NCBI RefSeq assembly: GCF_003611585.1
Contig: NZ_RAVW01000045.1
Coordinates: 1 to 33,354 of the forward strand
DNA length: 33,354 nucleotides
Source: Corallococcus exercitus
Lineage (GTDB): Bacteria; Myxococcota; Myxococcia; Myxococcales; Myxococcaceae
Direction: 5' to 3'
Shown: positions 15,747 to 25,032 of the stretch, piece by piece
Numbering within the stretch: the first letter of the stretch is position 1
Layout of the letters: each line of letters opens with the position of its first letter
The notes under the pieces: model-generated
Seen by the model: the letters and a program-made list of their open reading frames with translations, nothing else
What the model was told of the DNA's origin: nothing
The model's database searches: none
Program-made: the position numbers and the translations under genes

Positions 15747-18161
15747 GTGAAGATTTCAGTGAAGTGGCTGGGTGATTACGTCGCGCTGCCGCCGTCCGTG
15801 GACGAGCTGGCGCGCAAGCTGACCGCGGCGGGCCTGGAGATTGAAGGCGTGGAGCGCCCCGGCGAGGGCCTGCGCGGCGTGGTGGTGGCGCAGATCCGCG
15901 AGTCGGTGCAGCACCCCAACGCGGACAAGTTGTCCGTCACGCAGGTGGACATCGGCGGCTCCGCGCTGTTCCAGGTCGTGTGCGGCGCGAAGAACTTCAA
16001 GGTCGGCGACAAGGTGCCGCTGGCCACGGTGGGCGCGAAGCTGCCCAACGGCATGGAGATCAAGCAGGCCGCGCTGCGCGGCGTGGACAGCTTCGGCATG
16101 CTCTGCTCCGCGAAGGAGCTGGGCATCACGGAGGACTCGTCCGGCCTGCTCATCCTGCCCGCGGACACGAAGCTGGGCATCCCCATCGCGGAGGCCATCG
16201 GGCTGGATGACTCCGTGCTGGAGGTGAACGTCACGCCGAACCGGCCGGACGCGCTCAGCCACCTGGGCATCGCGCGCGAGGTGGGCGTGGTGACGGGCGC
16301 GCAGCTGAAGGTGCCGCAGCCGAAGCCCGCCGAGTCCGGCAAGCCGGTGGCGGAACTGGTGAAGGTGCGCATCGACGCGAAGGAGCGCTGCTCGCGCTAC
16401 GCGGCGCGCGTGGTGGAGGGCGTCACCATCCAGCCGTCGCCGCAGTGGATGCAGGACCGGCTGAAGGCGTGCGGCGTGCGCGCCATCAACAACGTGGTGG
16501 ACGTCACCAACTACGTCCTCCTGGAGTACGGCCAGCCGCTGCACGCGTTCGACCTGGACAAGGTGGCGGGCCAGGAGATCGTCGTCCGCACCGCGAAGCC
16601 GGGCGAGAAGCTGCGCACGCTGGACGACAAGGAGCGCACGCTGGACGCGGACGACCTGGTCATCGCGGACCGCGACCGCGCGCAGGCGCTGGCGGGCGTG
16701 ATGGGCGGCGGCGACAGCGAGGTGACGCAGGGCACGAAGCGCATCGTCATCGAGTCCGCGCACTTCCACGGCTCCGGCGTGCGCCGGTCCGCGAAGCGCT
16801 ACGCGCTGCACACGGAGGCGTCGCACCGCTTCGAGCGCGGGGCGGACCTGGACGCGGTGCTGCCGGCGCTGGACCGGGCCGCGCAGCTCATCGCGGAGCT
16901 GTCGGGCGGCACGGTGGTGCCGGGCCGGGTGGACGTGCAGCCCGAGCCCCTGGCGCCGCGCCGGGCGGCGCTGCGCTACGCGCGGGTGGAGAAGGTGCTG
17001 GGCGTGGCGGTGCCGGAGGCGGAGGTCCGGCGCATCCTGACGGCGCTGGGCTTCAAGTCCGTGGAGGAGGAGCAGGGGCAGACGACGTTCGAGGTCCCTC
17101 GGGCGCGCGTGGACGTGGAGCGCGAGGAGGACCTGATGGAGGAGGTTGCCCGCGTGTACGGCTACGACAACATCCCGGCGCGGCTGCCGCGCGGGCTGGA
17201 GACGCTGGCGCCGGAGCCCCTGTCCATGGAGGCCGAGCGCCGGCTGCGCCATGCGCTGGGCGGCGTGGGGCTGTCCGAGGTGGTGAACTACTCGTTCGTG
17301 GCGCCGAAGTCGCTGGAGGTGCTGGGCGGGAAGGAAGCGCCCATCGCGCTGATGAACCCGCTGAGCGTCGAGCAGTCGGTGATGCGCACGAGCCTGCTGC
17401 CGGGCCTGCTGGAGAACCTGTCGCGCAGCGTGCGCCACCAGGTGGAGTCGGTGGGCCTGTACGAGACGGGCCGGGCGTACTTCCGGGACGCGCAGGGCGG
17501 GCAGGGGATGCGCCCGGCCGCGCGCGAGGTGCCCCGCGTGGCGGGCCTGGTGTGGGGCCTGCGTGGCGGCGGCCGGAGCTGGACGCAGAAGGACTCGCGC
17601 GTGGACTTCTACGACGCGAAGGGCGCGGTGGAGGCGCTGCTGCACGCGCTGCATGTGGAGGGCGTGGCCTTCACCCCGGCGGAAGCCCCGGCGTACCACC
17701 CGCGCAGCTGCGCCCAGGTGGCGCTGAAGGACGGCACGGTGCTGGGCCTTCTGGGCGAGGTGCACCCGCGCGTGACGAAGGCGCTGGGGCTGCCGGAGGG
17801 CGTGTTCGTGTTCGAGCTGGACACGGATCCGCTATACGCGGCGGCGCGGCTGGTGCCGCAGGCGGCGGGGCTGCCGAAGTACCCGGCGGTGCTGCGCGAC
17901 CTGGCGGTGGTGGTGCCGCTGGAGCTGCGCAACGAGGAGGTGCGCCGGGTCATCCTGGAGGTGGGGGCGCCGCTGGTGGAGGACGCGCTGGTGTTCGACG
18001 TCTACACGGGCAAGCCCATCCCCGAGGGGAAGAAGAACCTGGCGTACGCCTTGAGGTACCGCTCGCCCGAGCGGACGCTGACCGACGCGGAGGTCACGGC
18101 GGCCCACCAGCGCATCATCACGGAGGTGAACCAGCGGCTGGGGGCGGCACTGCGCGCCTGA
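15747..18161 (+). CDS. pheT: Phenylalanyl-tRNA synthetase beta subunit
   Basis: 804 aa from the GTG at 15747, preceded by GAGAGGA (15733-15739). Domains: N-terminal B1 (MKISVKWLGDYVALP), an OB-fold tRNA-binding domain (about 40-150, VVVAQIRESVQHPNADKLSVTQVDIG, VVCGAKNF), the B3/B4 editing module (about 210-385, NNVVDVTNYVLLEYGQPLHAFDLDK, HTEASHRFERG), B5 (about 405-475), the catalytic-like core, and the C-terminal FDX-ACB anticodon domain (about 710-804, PQAAGLPKYPAVLRDLAVVVP). It edits Tyr mischarged onto tRNA-Phe and recognises the tRNA. Everything is full length. ihfA follows after a 94-nt gap containing only a short 6-bp hairpin (18164-18181) and a lone TTGACA (18184-18189) without a good -10. 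Confidence 0.98.
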   Translation: MKISVKWLGDYVALPPSVDELARKLTAAGLEIEGVERPGEGLRGVVVAQIRESVQHPNADKLSVTQVDIGGSALFQVVCGAKNFKVGDKVPLATVGAKLPNGMEIKQAALRGVDSFGMLCSAKELGITEDSSGLLILPADTKLGIPIAEAIGLDDSVLEVNVTPNRPDALSHLGIAREVGVVTGAQLKVPQPKPAESGKPVAELVKVRIDAKERCSRYAARVVEGVTIQPSPQWMQDRLKACGVRAINNVVDVTNYVLLEYGQPLHAFDLDKVAGQEIVVRTAKPGEKLRTLDDKERTLDADDLVIADRDRAQALAGVMGGGDSEVTQGTKRIVIESAHFHGSGVRRSAKRYALHTEASHRFERGADLDAVLPALDRAAQLIAELSGGTVVPGRVDVQPEPLAPRRAALRYARVEKVLGVAVPEAEVRRILTALGFKSVEEEQGQTTFEVPRARVDVEREEDLMEEVARVYGYDNIPARLPRGLETLAPEPLSMEAERRLRHALGGVGLSEVVNYSFVAPKSLEVLGGKEAPIALMNPLSVEQSVMRTSLLPGLLENLSRSVRHQVESVGLYETGRAYFRDAQGGQGMRPAAREVPRVAGLVWGLRGGGRSWTQKDSRVDFYDAKGAVEALLHALHVEGVAFTPAEAPAYHPRSCAQVALKDGTVLGLLGEVHPRVTKALGLPEGVFVFELDTDPLYAAARLVPQAAGLPKYPAVLRDLAVVVPLELRNEEVRRVILEVGAPLVEDALVFDVYTGKPIPEGKKNLAYALRYRSPERTLTDAEVTAAHQRIITEVNQRLGAALRA

Positions 18162-18255
18162 ATTCCTGAATGAAGTCAGGACGTTGACACGGTTCGGGGA
18201 AGGCTGACACCATGCCCCGCGTTCACCGGCCATTCACGGGTGCCAGAGGACTCGC

Positions 18256-18642
18256 ATGACGAAAGCGGACATCATCGAGGGGGTCTACGAGAAGGTCGGC
18301 TTCTCCAAGAAGGAGTCGGCGGAGATCGTCGAGCTCGTCTTCGACACCGTGAAGGAGACGTTGGAGCGCGGGGACAAGATCAAGATCTCCGGGTTCGGAA
18401 ACTTCCAGGTGCGCCAGAAGAAGGCGCGCGTGGGTCGCAACCCGCAGACTGGCAAGGAGATCGAGATCAGCGCCCGCCGGGTCCTGACCTTCCGGCCGAG
18501 CCAGGTGTTGAAGAGCGCCCTGAACGGCGAGGCACCGCCGGAGAACCACGCGGAGATCGACGCGCAGGAAGAGGCGGCGGCGGACGCGGCGGAGGCCCGG
18601 GGCGAGGACTTCGACGAGGGAATGGAAGAGGGCGACGAGTAG
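18256..18642 (+). CDS. ihfA: Integration host factor alpha subunit with acidic tail
   Basis: 128 aa; AGAGGA (18245-18250) precedes the ATG. Residues 1-90 are a complete HU/IHF fold with the DNA-bending arm around GRNPQTGKEIEI, where Pro63 is the intercalating proline. Gene order after pheT matches E. coli pheST-ihfA and supports IHF-alpha rather than HU. Residues 92-128 are an extra C-terminal tail with 16 Asp/Glu in 37 positions (EIDAQEEAAADAAEARGEDFDEGMEEGDE region), absent from E. coli IhfA. Such a tail could compete with DNA for the basic saddle and tune binding. A short T-run follows the stop, but with no hairpin. Confidence 0.95.
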   Translation: MTKADIIEGVYEKVGFSKKESAEIVELVFDTVKETLERGDKIKISGFGNFQVRQKKARVGRNPQTGKEIEISARRVLTFRPSQVLKSALNGEAPPENHAEIDAQEEAAADAAEARGEDFDEGMEEGDE

Positions 18643-18673
18643 GTTTTTTTCACCAGCGCCCGTCACCTCCTGC

Positions 18674-18702
18674 TTGACCCAGGAAAGCGGCGAGGGCATA
18701 AG
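18674..18702 (+). promoter_or_regulatory. Putative promoter of tRNA-Pro
   Basis: TTGACC (18674-18679), 17-nt spacer, CATAAG (18697-18702); 5 of 6 and 4 of 6 to sigma-70 consensus at ideal spacing, with the tRNA starting 27 nt after the -10. Confidence 0.58.
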
Positions 18703-18728
18703 GCAGCACCGTTTCACGACGGCGGTTC

Positions 18729-18806
<78 letters not shown>

Positions 18807-18811
18807 AATAG

Positions 18812-18861
18812 AGGCCCTGGAGTTCCCGGTGCAAACCGGTGACTCCAGGGCCTTTGTTTTT
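18812..18861 (+). terminator. Intrinsic terminator after tRNA-Pro
   Basis: A 12-bp stem AGGCCCTGGAGT / ACTCCAGGGCCT encloses a smaller CCGGT/ACCGG hairpin and is followed by TTGTTTTT. It ends the tRNA-Pro transcript. From 18862 to the ABC transporter start at 19007 there are only short imperfect inverted repeats (for example TTCCC/GGGAA) and no gene; the exporter promoter should lie there. Confidence 0.9.
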
Positions 18862-19006
18862 GATTCCAGTGGCCGGGCCGCGAACCAGAGGGCGCTCGGT
18901 TCTGGAGGCCGAATTTCCCTCCTTCCGGGAACTCTCGGAGAAGATGCTTCCGCGCAGGGATGGAACGGCCTCCATGCCGTGAGCCTGCTGTGACGGAGAC
19001 ACCTCG

Positions 19007-20671
19007 ATGAAGCTCCTTGCCTTCCTGCTGAGCCGCTCGCGAGGTCTCCTGGCGCTGGCGACGTTCGCTGGCATCGTCAGCGGCGCGAGCAGCAGCGCGC
19101 TCGTGTCCATCCTCAACACGTCGTTGAGCCAGGGCACCTTCCGGACCGGGAAGACGCTCGCCACGTTCAGCGGGGTCCTGCTGCTCTGCGTGCTGTCGCG
19201 CCTGGCGTCGCAGTATATGCTCAACCACCTCAACCAGGGAGCGCTCCTGGAGCTGCGGATGCGGCTGAGCCGCCGGGTCCTCACCTCCACGCTGCGCCAG
19301 CTGGAGGAGACGGGCATGCACCGCCTCCAGACCATGCTGTCGGACGACATCCCCTCCGTCAGCAACAGCCTGTCGCTGCTGCCCATCATCGCCATCAGCG
19401 GCGCCACGCTGATCGGCTGCCTCGCCTACCTGGCCACGCTCTCGCCCACGCTCTGCCTGCTCATGCTCGGCTTCATCGTCGTGGGCGGGCTCATCTACCG
19501 GCTGCCCGTGCGGCTGAGCCTGAAGTACTTCCAGCAGTCCCGCGCCAAGAGCGACGTCCTCAACAAGGCGTTCCGCTCCCTGATGGAGGGCATCAAGGAG
19601 CTGAAGCTGCACGCACCCCGGCGCGCGGCGTTCCTCGCCAACGGCGTGGAGGCCCCCGCGCAGGAGCTGCGCCGACTGATGGGCGTCAGCTCCAACATCC
19701 TCAGCACCAACGCCAGCTGGACCACGTTCCTCTTCTTCGCCTTCCTCGGGCTGCTGCTCTTCAGCGCGACCCGCTTCACGGACGTGAGCGCCACCACGCT
19801 GACCAGCTGCATGGTGATCATCCTCTACCTCCAGCAGCCACTGGACATCCTGCTGGGCAGCCTCAACGTCCTGGGACGCGGCAACGTCGCGCTGGAGCGG
19901 CTCCAGCAACTGGATCCCCAGGGCTGGAGCGCGAAGGAGGACGACAGCCCGCCCTACGCGGGGCCTCCTCCCTCCTTCGAGCGGCTGGAGTTCAAGGGGG
20001 TCACCCATACCTATTACCGGGAGAACGAGGACACCCGCTTCGTGTTGGGTCCCCTCGACCTGACCTTCCAGCGCGGGGAGCTGGTGTTCCTCGTTGGAGG
20101 CAATGGCAGCGGAAAGACGACCTTCGCCAAGTTGATCACCGGGCTCTACGTGCCGGATGCCGGAGAGGTCTGGCTCGACGGTGAGCGCGTCACGGACGCC
20201 ACCCGCGAGCAGTACCGCCAGCTCTTCACGGCGGTGTTCTCCGACTTCCACCTCTTCGACACCCTCTTCGGCCTGGACCCCTCCGACCGGGGCGCCCGGG
20301 CGCGGGAGTACCTGTCCCGCCTCCAGCTCGGCCACAAGGTCCGCATCAGCGAGGATGGCACCCTGTCCACCACGAGCCTGTCCCAGGGACAGCGCAAGCG
20401 GCTGGCGCTCCTGACGGCCTACCTGGAGGAGCGGCCCTTCTACCTCTTCGACGAGTGGGCCGCGGACCAGGACCCCGCCTTCAAGGACATCTTCTACAAC
20501 CAGCTCCTGCCGGACCTGCGGGCGCAGGGAAAGACGGTGTTGGTCATCAGCCACGACAACCGTTACTTCCACGTGGCGGACCGGCTGCTCGTGCTCGAGT
20601 CCGGACGGCTGGTGGACACGTCCCCGGCGATTGGACTCGAGCTCCCGGAGCGCCAGCGGCCCGCGTCCTGA
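19007..20671 (+). CDS. Cyclic-peptide-exporter-type ABC transporter (fused permease and ATPase)
   Basis: 554 aa, the usual size of the SyrD/PvdE-like 'cyclic peptide transporter' group. Residues 1-310 form a six-helix transmembrane domain (segments near 10-30, 50-70, 125-145, 150-170, 240-260, 268-285). Residues about 330-540 are the ATPase: Walker [10 protein letters not shown] (364-372), signature LSQGQRKR (458-465), Walker B with Asp482-Glu483 (YLFDEW) and switch His516 (SHD). The WAADQDP after Walker B is characteristic of this subfamily. It probably exports the NRPS product encoded further right. It is convergent with the glycosyltransferase operon across 30 nt. The ATG follows GGAGA at a reasonable distance. 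Confidence 0.93.
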   Translation: MKLLAFLLSRSRGLLALATFAGIVSGASSSALVSILNTSLSQGTFRTGKTLATFSGVLLLCVLSRLASQYMLNHLNQGALLELRMRLSRRVLTSTLRQLEETGMHRLQTMLSDDIPSVSNSLSLLPIIAISGATLIGCLAYLATLSPTLCLLMLGFIVVGGLIYRLPVRLSLKYFQQSRAKSDVLNKAFRSLMEGIKELKLHAPRRAAFLANGVEAPAQELRRLMGVSSNILSTNASWTTFLFFAFLGLLLFSATRFTDVSATTLTSCMVIILYLQQPLDILLGSLNVLGRGNVALERLQQLDPQGWSAKEDDSPPYAGPPPSFERLEFKGVTHTYYRENEDTRFVLGPLDLTFQRGELVFLVGGNGSGKTTFAKLITGLYVPDAGEVWLDGERVTDATREQYRQLFTAVFSDFHLFDTLFGLDPSDRGARAREYLSRLQLGHKVRISEDGTLSTTSLSQGQRKRLALLTAYLEERPFYLFDEWAADQDPAFKDIFYNQLLPDLRAQGKTVLVISHDNRYFHVADRLLVLESGRLVDTSPAIGLELPERQRPAS

Positions 20672-20701
20672 GCGCGAACGCGCCCGCCTCCGCCGCTTGC
20701 G

Positions 20702-22036
20702 TCAGGCGACGTTCGGGCGGGGCTCGGGGCGCCGCGCCTCCGCGAGGAGCCGCTCGAGGGTGCGCGCCACCTCCAGGGGCGACTCCGCCTCGCGGAAGCG
20801 CTCGCTCATGGCCTGGACCGCCTGCCGGTAGCCGGGCTGGGTGACGACCTGATCCAGCAGGGCCACCAGCCCTTCCGCGGTCACGTCGAACGGAGAGCCC
20901 CGCACGCCCAGGCCATGATGGGTCACGAGCCGGGCCACCCGGGGCTGATCGTTCTGGAAGGGCAACGCCACCATGGGAACGCCGAAGTAGATGGCTTCCT
21001 TGGTGCTGTTGAAGCCGCAGTGGGTGACCATGGCGGTCGCGCGCTGCAACAGCTTGAGCTGCGGCACCTCGCTGGCGGCGATGAGGTTGGGCGCCCCGCG
21101 CTCCAGCAGCTTCAGGTCCGTCAGCGGCCCCGCGGAGACGACGAACTGCCAGTCCGGCCGCAGGGCGGCCGCGTCGCCCAGGACGCGGAGGAAGTCCTGC
21201 TGTCGCTTCAGGACGAAGGGCACGGAGCCCAGCGCGACGAGGATGAGCGGCCGCCCCTCCTGGAGCCGGGCCCAGTCGAAGTCCGGCTCCTGGCGGTCCA
21301 GCGCGATGCAGGGCCCCAGGAAATGGAGGTTCTCCGGGCGCGGCGTGGCCCCGGTCTCGACGAACTCCCCAGGGCAGAGCACCACCCTGGGCATGCTCGG
21401 AAGATGGAGCCGCCCGGGCCCGTCGCCTTCATCCAGCGGGTAGCCGTACTTGCGCGCCAGGTTCGTGATGAACGACGCCGTGGGAGGGAGGATGCCAAGC
21501 CCCACGCCTGCCTGCTCCAGCGTCCGCCGCAGGCCCGCGCGCACCGCGCCCATGGCCCGGTCCACCGGGGACCGCGAGGAAGGCCCGGGCTGACGCGGCG
21601 GCGGCACCGTGGGCACCGTGGTGTTCACGAGGACCGTGGGCACCCCGTTGCCATGGGCGACGACGGGCAGGAACCTCTCGATCACGTCACACAGGAAGAG
21701 GTCGGGACGCAGCCGCTGGAAGACCTCATCGAGCTCCCCCGCGAGCATGGCTTCCATCATCCGCCGGACCCTGCCCATGTGCCTGCGCATGTGGCGCAGC
21801 TGCCCCCAGCGGTCGCGGCGAGCGCGCAGCGCGCCGACCTCCCGCAAGTCGCCCTCAGGAAAGAGGTCCGGGAAGAGCGGCACGAAGTCGAAGCCCTCCG
21901 CGCGGATGGGCTCATGGGCGTCCAGCGGGCCCCAGAAGTGGATGCGGTGTCCCCTCGACTGCAGGGCCCGCGCGATCTTCAGGGCCGGGTTGATGTGGCC
22001 GGGGGTGGAGCCCGCGGCGATGAGGATGGTGGCCAT
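20702..22036 (-). CDS. Family-1 (MGT/UGT-like) glycosyltransferase
   Basis: 444 aa, GT-B fold. The N-terminal domain begins TILIAAGSTPGHINPALKIARAL, with His14 at the position of the catalytic base of GT1 enzymes. The C-terminal nucleotide-sugar signature is HCGFNSTKEAIYFGVPMVALPFQNDQ (His339 onward), as in macrolide and rhamnolipid-type transferases. It would transfer a sugar from an NDP-sugar to a small-molecule or lipid acceptor, plausibly the NRPS product or an intermediate. It is the last gene of a three-gene minus-strand operon, beginning 11 nt after the stop of the preceding glycosyltransferase. No sugar-nucleotide biosynthesis genes are in the window, so a housekeeping donor is likely. 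Confidence 0.93.
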   Translation of the reverse strand: MATILIAAGSTPGHINPALKIARALQSRGHRIHFWGPLDAHEPIRAEGFDFVPLFPDLFPEGDLREVGALRARRDRWGQLRHMRRHMGRVRRMMEAMLAGELDEVFQRLRPDLFLCDVIERFLPVVAHGNGVPTVLVNTTVPTVPPPRQPGPSSRSPVDRAMGAVRAGLRRTLEQAGVGLGILPPTASFITNLARKYGYPLDEGDGPGRLHLPSMPRVVLCPGEFVETGATPRPENLHFLGPCIALDRQEPDFDWARLQEGRPLILVALGSVPFVLKRQQDFLRVLGDAAALRPDWQFVVSAGPLTDLKLLERGAPNLIAASEVPQLKLLQRATAMVTHCGFNSTKEAIYFGVPMVALPFQNDQPRVARLVTHHGLGVRGSPFDVTAEGLVALLDQVVTQPGYRQAVQAMSERFREAESPLEVARTLERLLAEARRPEPRPNVA

Positions 22037-22047
22037 GTCCGGTGTGC

Positions 22048-22854
22048 CTATGAGAACCAGCGGCGGAAGAACCGGCGCAAGCCTCCCGAACCGCCAGCTT
22101 CCACGGGGTAGCGCGCGCGAAGGTCGGCCGGGAGCGTATCGAAGGCGTACGCCTCGCCTCGCGCGAGGGGCGTGAGCTTCAAGCCCTTCTCATCGGTGAG
22201 GTAGTCGTAGCCGAGGCGCTGGTATTGCGAGCCGGGATCGAGCTGCTCGTAGCGCTCCCGCCGCGCCTGGCGGTCCTCCGGCTTCACCATGCGCAGGTGA
22301 TAGAGGTTGTGCGGCAGCAGCAGGTGCCGGGCCCCCTCGAGCTGCTGCGGGTACCACACGCCGTGGAACTTCGTGTGGCGCCGGCCCTGGAAGGTCATCG
22401 TGTCCGGCAGGGGGAAGGCGCAGCAGCGCGTCTTCTTTCCCCAGAGGCCATCGGACCGGTACTGCGCCACGCCGTCCCACAGCTCGCGGTAGCGCACCGT
22501 GACCAGCGGCCGGTCGCGCTTCTCCGCCTTGCGCAAGGTGTCCGGCAGCCGGACGAGGAAGTCCTGCTCGAAGCGCTCGTCGGCGTCGCAGCACAGCACC
22601 CAGCGGGCGCCCAGCGCCTTGGCGCGCTCCAGCAGGCGGCTGCGATTGCCCAGCTCGTCCCATCCCTCCATCTCCGCGCGGGGCGGGTTGGTGAGGACGT
22701 CCGCCACCTTCGGCTCGGCGGCGAGCACCGCGCGCGTGCCGTCGGTGGACCCGTCATCGAGCGCGACGATGGCGTCCACGTGGTCGCGCAGGTGCGCCAG
22801 GCAGCCCGCCAGGTGGTACTCCTCGTTTCGAAGCTGCATCACGGCGACGAGCAC
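22048..22854 (-). CDS. Family-2 glycosyltransferase
   Basis: 268 aa from a GTG at 22854 (AAAGGA upstream). GT-A fold: the N-terminal strand LVAVMQLRNEEYHLAGCL leads to ALDDGSTDGT (residues 31-40), the NDP-sugar site, and CCDADERF gives the metal-binding DxD (Asp90-Ala-Asp92). The WDELGNRSRLLERAKALGARWVL segment between them is typical of GT2 proteins related to lipopolysaccharide core glucosyltransferases (WaaE-like). The C-terminus ends in a basic aromatic helix (GGLRRFFRRWFS) that may sit on the membrane surface. It is the middle gene of the operon, 34 nt after the upstream transferase. Acceptor unknown. Confidence 0.9.
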   Translation of the reverse strand: MLVAVMQLRNEEYHLAGCLAHLRDHVDAIVALDDGSTDGTRAVLAAEPKVADVLTNPPRAEMEGWDELGNRSRLLERAKALGARWVLCCDADERFEQDFLVRLPDTLRKAEKRDRPLVTVRYRELWDGVAQYRSDGLWGKKTRCCAFPLPDTMTFQGRRHTKFHGVWYPQQLEGARHLLLPHNLYHLRMVKPEDRQARRERYEQLDPGSQYQRLGYDYLTDEKGLKLTPLARGEAYAFDTLPADLRARYPVEAGGSGGLRRFFRRWFS

Positions 22855-22888
22855 GGGCGGTCGTCCTTTGCGCGTAGGGTTCCGGGGC

Positions 22889-23653
22889 TCACTGCCGGCG
22901 CCAGTCGAAGGCCACCCGCTGGAAGCTCTCGCCCCAGCCGTCGGGGTTGGCCTGGGGGGAGGCGGGGTTGAAGATGCGCTGCGCGTACTCCGGCGTGGGG
23001 GGCTCCGCCGCCTGCCGCACCTTCCGGGCCTCGAAGGACAGGTGGAGGATGCGCATGTCGTCCAGCGGATGCTGGTAGGTCTCCGTCTGCATCAGCCGGA
23101 TGCGCAGGTTGTCGTCGTCCCCGCCCCAGCGATCAAAGCCCTCGTCGTACCCGTGGATCCGGACCAGGCGCTCCCGGGGCACGCAGATGGAGCCGTAGTG
23201 GTGCCAGGGCGGTGCGCTGGTCTTCTCCAGCGAGCCCCCATGGGCCTCCAGGGAATCAAACGTCCCGAAGCACACGCGGCCCAGCGCGGCGGTCCCGGGG
23301 TTTGCCGCGATGTGTCCGAGCCCCAGGGCCGGCACGTCCGTGATGAAGGCGGACTCGGGCGAGACGACGAGCACGTTCTCCCCCAGCGCGTGCCGCACGC
23401 CCACGTTGATGGCGCGGCACGGCGGCCGCCACGGATGGTCGAAGTCGTTGACCAGCACGCGCCACCGGATGGAGGGGAAGTCCCGGAGGACGCGCAGCAG
23501 CTCCGTCTCTTCGCTCGGCTCATCCAGCGAGAGGACGACCTCGTACTCCGGCCGGCTGAAATAGCGCGCGTTCAGCGGCAGCACCCGTTGGAACTCCCGC
23601 AGGCGCTTGTAGTAGGGCATGACGACGCTGAGCTGGATCTCGTTCACCTGCAT
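22889..23653 (-). CDS. Family-2/7-like glycosyltransferase
   Basis: 254 aa from the ATG at 23653. It begins EIQLSVVMPYYKRLREFQRVL, a GT-A first strand, and continues with YEVVLSLDEPSEETELLRVL and AINVGVRHALGENVLVVSPESAF. The C-terminal motif HGYDEGFDRWGGDDDNLRIRL (about 163-188) resembles the Glyco_transf_7C / galactosyltransferase motif WGGEDDD with an acidic trio at 179-181. It is the first gene of the minus-strand glycosyltransferase operon and is divergent from the MurF-like gene over 77 nt, where the promoters of both should lie. I see no unambiguous -35/-10 pair there. Sugar and acceptor are unknown. Confidence 0.87.
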   Translation of the reverse strand: MQVNEIQLSVVMPYYKRLREFQRVLPLNARYFSRPEYEVVLSLDEPSEETELLRVLRDFPSIRWRVLVNDFDHPWRPPCRAINVGVRHALGENVLVVSPESAFITDVPALGLGHIAANPGTAALGRVCFGTFDSLEAHGGSLEKTSAPPWHHYGSICVPRERLVRIHGYDEGFDRWGGDDDNLRIRLMQTETYQHPLDDMRILHLSFEARKVRQAAEPPTPEYAQRIFNPASPQANPDGWGESFQRVAFDWRRQ

Positions 23654-23730
23654 GTCGTGAAATCTATGCTTTCCTCGCCTCCCTTGGCTAGCATGCAGTG
23701 CCCCGAAGGCCGGACGATAAAGGCATCCAG

Positions 23731-25032
23731 ATGATATCCACCGTGTGGAGAGGTGCGTCGCGTATCATCGCCTGGGTCTTGAAGATCCAGCTTGTGCGCT
23801 ACCTGAAGAGGAATCCACGGGTGGTCATCGTGGGTGTCACCGGGAGCGTGGGCAAGACGACCACGAAGCTTGCCATCGCGAAGGTCCTGGAACAGCGATT
23901 CAAGGTGCAGGCCCACTCAGGGAACTACAACAGCGAGCTTGGCGTTCCGCTGGCCATCTTCGAGTTGGAGTCGCCCGGCAGTGTCTTCAACCTGAAGGGC
24001 TGGATGCGCGTGGTGCTTGAGATGAATCGCCGTCTCAAGAAACCGCTGCTGTATGACGTGATCGTCCAGGAACTGGGGGCGGGCCGCAGGGGGGATATCG
24101 GGTATTTTTCATTTCTCAAGCCCAGGATTGGCGTGGTCACCGCCGCCAAGCCCGCGCACCTCAAGGGCTTCGGGAGCATCGAGGCAATCGTAGACGAGAA
24201 GTTTTCGTTGGCTGAGCTCAGCCAGATAGGGCTGGTGAACGCCGAGGAGGAACGGTTCGCTCCCAAGCTGGGCACGGTGGATGCGAGCAGGCTGCACACC
24301 TATGGCACCTCGAAGGGTGAGTATCGCTACAGCATCCGGAGTTACTCGGCGGCGGATGGCTTTGAAGGGACCCTGGTCCTGGGAAAAGACACGGTGGACG
24401 CGTCCGTTCGCATGGTGGGACGGCACATGGCTGAAGCGGTCGCCGCGGCCGCTGGCGTTGGCGCGTTGCTGGGCATGACGCCAGATGAAATCAAGGCCGG
24501 CGTCGAACGGATCCAGCCCGTCGCGGGCCGCATGAGTCCGCTGGAAGGCCAGAACGGCAGCCTGATCCTCGACGATTCGTACAACGCGAGCCCGGAGGCC
24601 ATGATGGCGTCCCTCGATACCCTGTACGAGCTGCCCGGACGGAAGATCGCCATCCTGGGCGGGATGAATGAATTGGGCGCGGACGGGGCGAAGTACTACG
24701 GGCAGATTGGTGGCCACTGCGCACGGCTCGATCTGCTGGTGACGGTCGCGAAGCTGGCCAGGCAGTACGTGGAGCCCGCCAGGGCCGCGGGCCTTGGCGA
24801 CGATAAAATCAGATGTTTCGACACACCGTATGAGGCTGGCGAGTTCGTCGCGGGGCTCCTGAAGCGTGGAGACACGGTGCTCGTGAAGGGTTCCCAGGGG
24901 GGAATCTTCTGCGAGGAGGCCACCGCGAAGTTGCTGGCGAAGCCGGAGGACACGGCTCGCCTGGTCCGTCAGTCTCCAGACTGGAAGCGCCAGAAGGCCC
25001 ATGCCTTCAACAACAAGAGGCAGACCCCGTAG
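23731..25032 (+). CDS. MurF-family amide ligase lacking the N-terminal UDP-binding domain
   Basis: 433 aa from the ATG at 23731 (AAAGG upstream); an in-frame GTG at 23698 would add 11 residues. The ATP-binding loop VTGSVGKTTTK starts at residue 36, whereas in true MurF about 80-100 residues of UDP-MurNAc-binding domain precede it. Here only a short, hydrophobic-basic helix (STVWRGASRIIAWVLKIQLVRYLKR) is present. Central and C-terminal MurF landmarks are intact: GNYNSELGVPL, QELGAGRRGDIGYFSFLKPRIGVVT, HLKGFGSIEAIVDEKFSLAE (candidate carbamylated Lys), LDDSYNASPEAM, GGMNELGADGAKYY and VLVKGSQGG. It likely forms an ATP-dependent amide bond on a carboxylate other than UDP-MurNAc-tripeptide. Codon use is somewhat less GC-biased than in neighbours. 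It is convergent with the NRPS gene and divergent from the glycosyltransferases. Confidence 0.9.
   Translation: MISTVWRGASRIIAWVLKIQLVRYLKRNPRVVIVGVTGSVGKTTTKLAIAKVLEQRFKVQAHSGNYNSELGVPLAIFELESPGSVFNLKGWMRVVLEMNRRLKKPLLYDVIVQELGAGRRGDIGYFSFLKPRIGVVTAAKPAHLKGFGSIEAIVDEKFSLAELSQIGLVNAEEERFAPKLGTVDASRLHTYGTSKGEYRYSIRSYSAADGFEGTLVLGKDTVDASVRMVGRHMAEAVAAAAGVGALLGMTPDEIKAGVERIQPVAGRMSPLEGQNGSLILDDSYNASPEAMMASLDTLYELPGRKIAILGGMNELGADGAKYYGQIGGHCARLDLLVTVAKLARQYVEPARAAGLGDDKIRCFDTPYEAGEFVAGLLKRGDTVLVKGSQGGIFCEEATAKLLAKPEDTARLVRQSPDWKRQKAHAFNNKRQTP

Noticed and set aside
15756-17765. Long minus-strand open frame opposite pheT
   Set aside because: pheT is complete and recognisable. The antisense product is Arg/His/Leu/Gln-rich with no family signature.
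18184-18213. TTGACA in the pheT-ihfA gap as an ihfA promoter
   Set aside because: Best -10 (CACCAT at 18 nt) matches 3 of 6. Kept only as a remark in the pheT entry.
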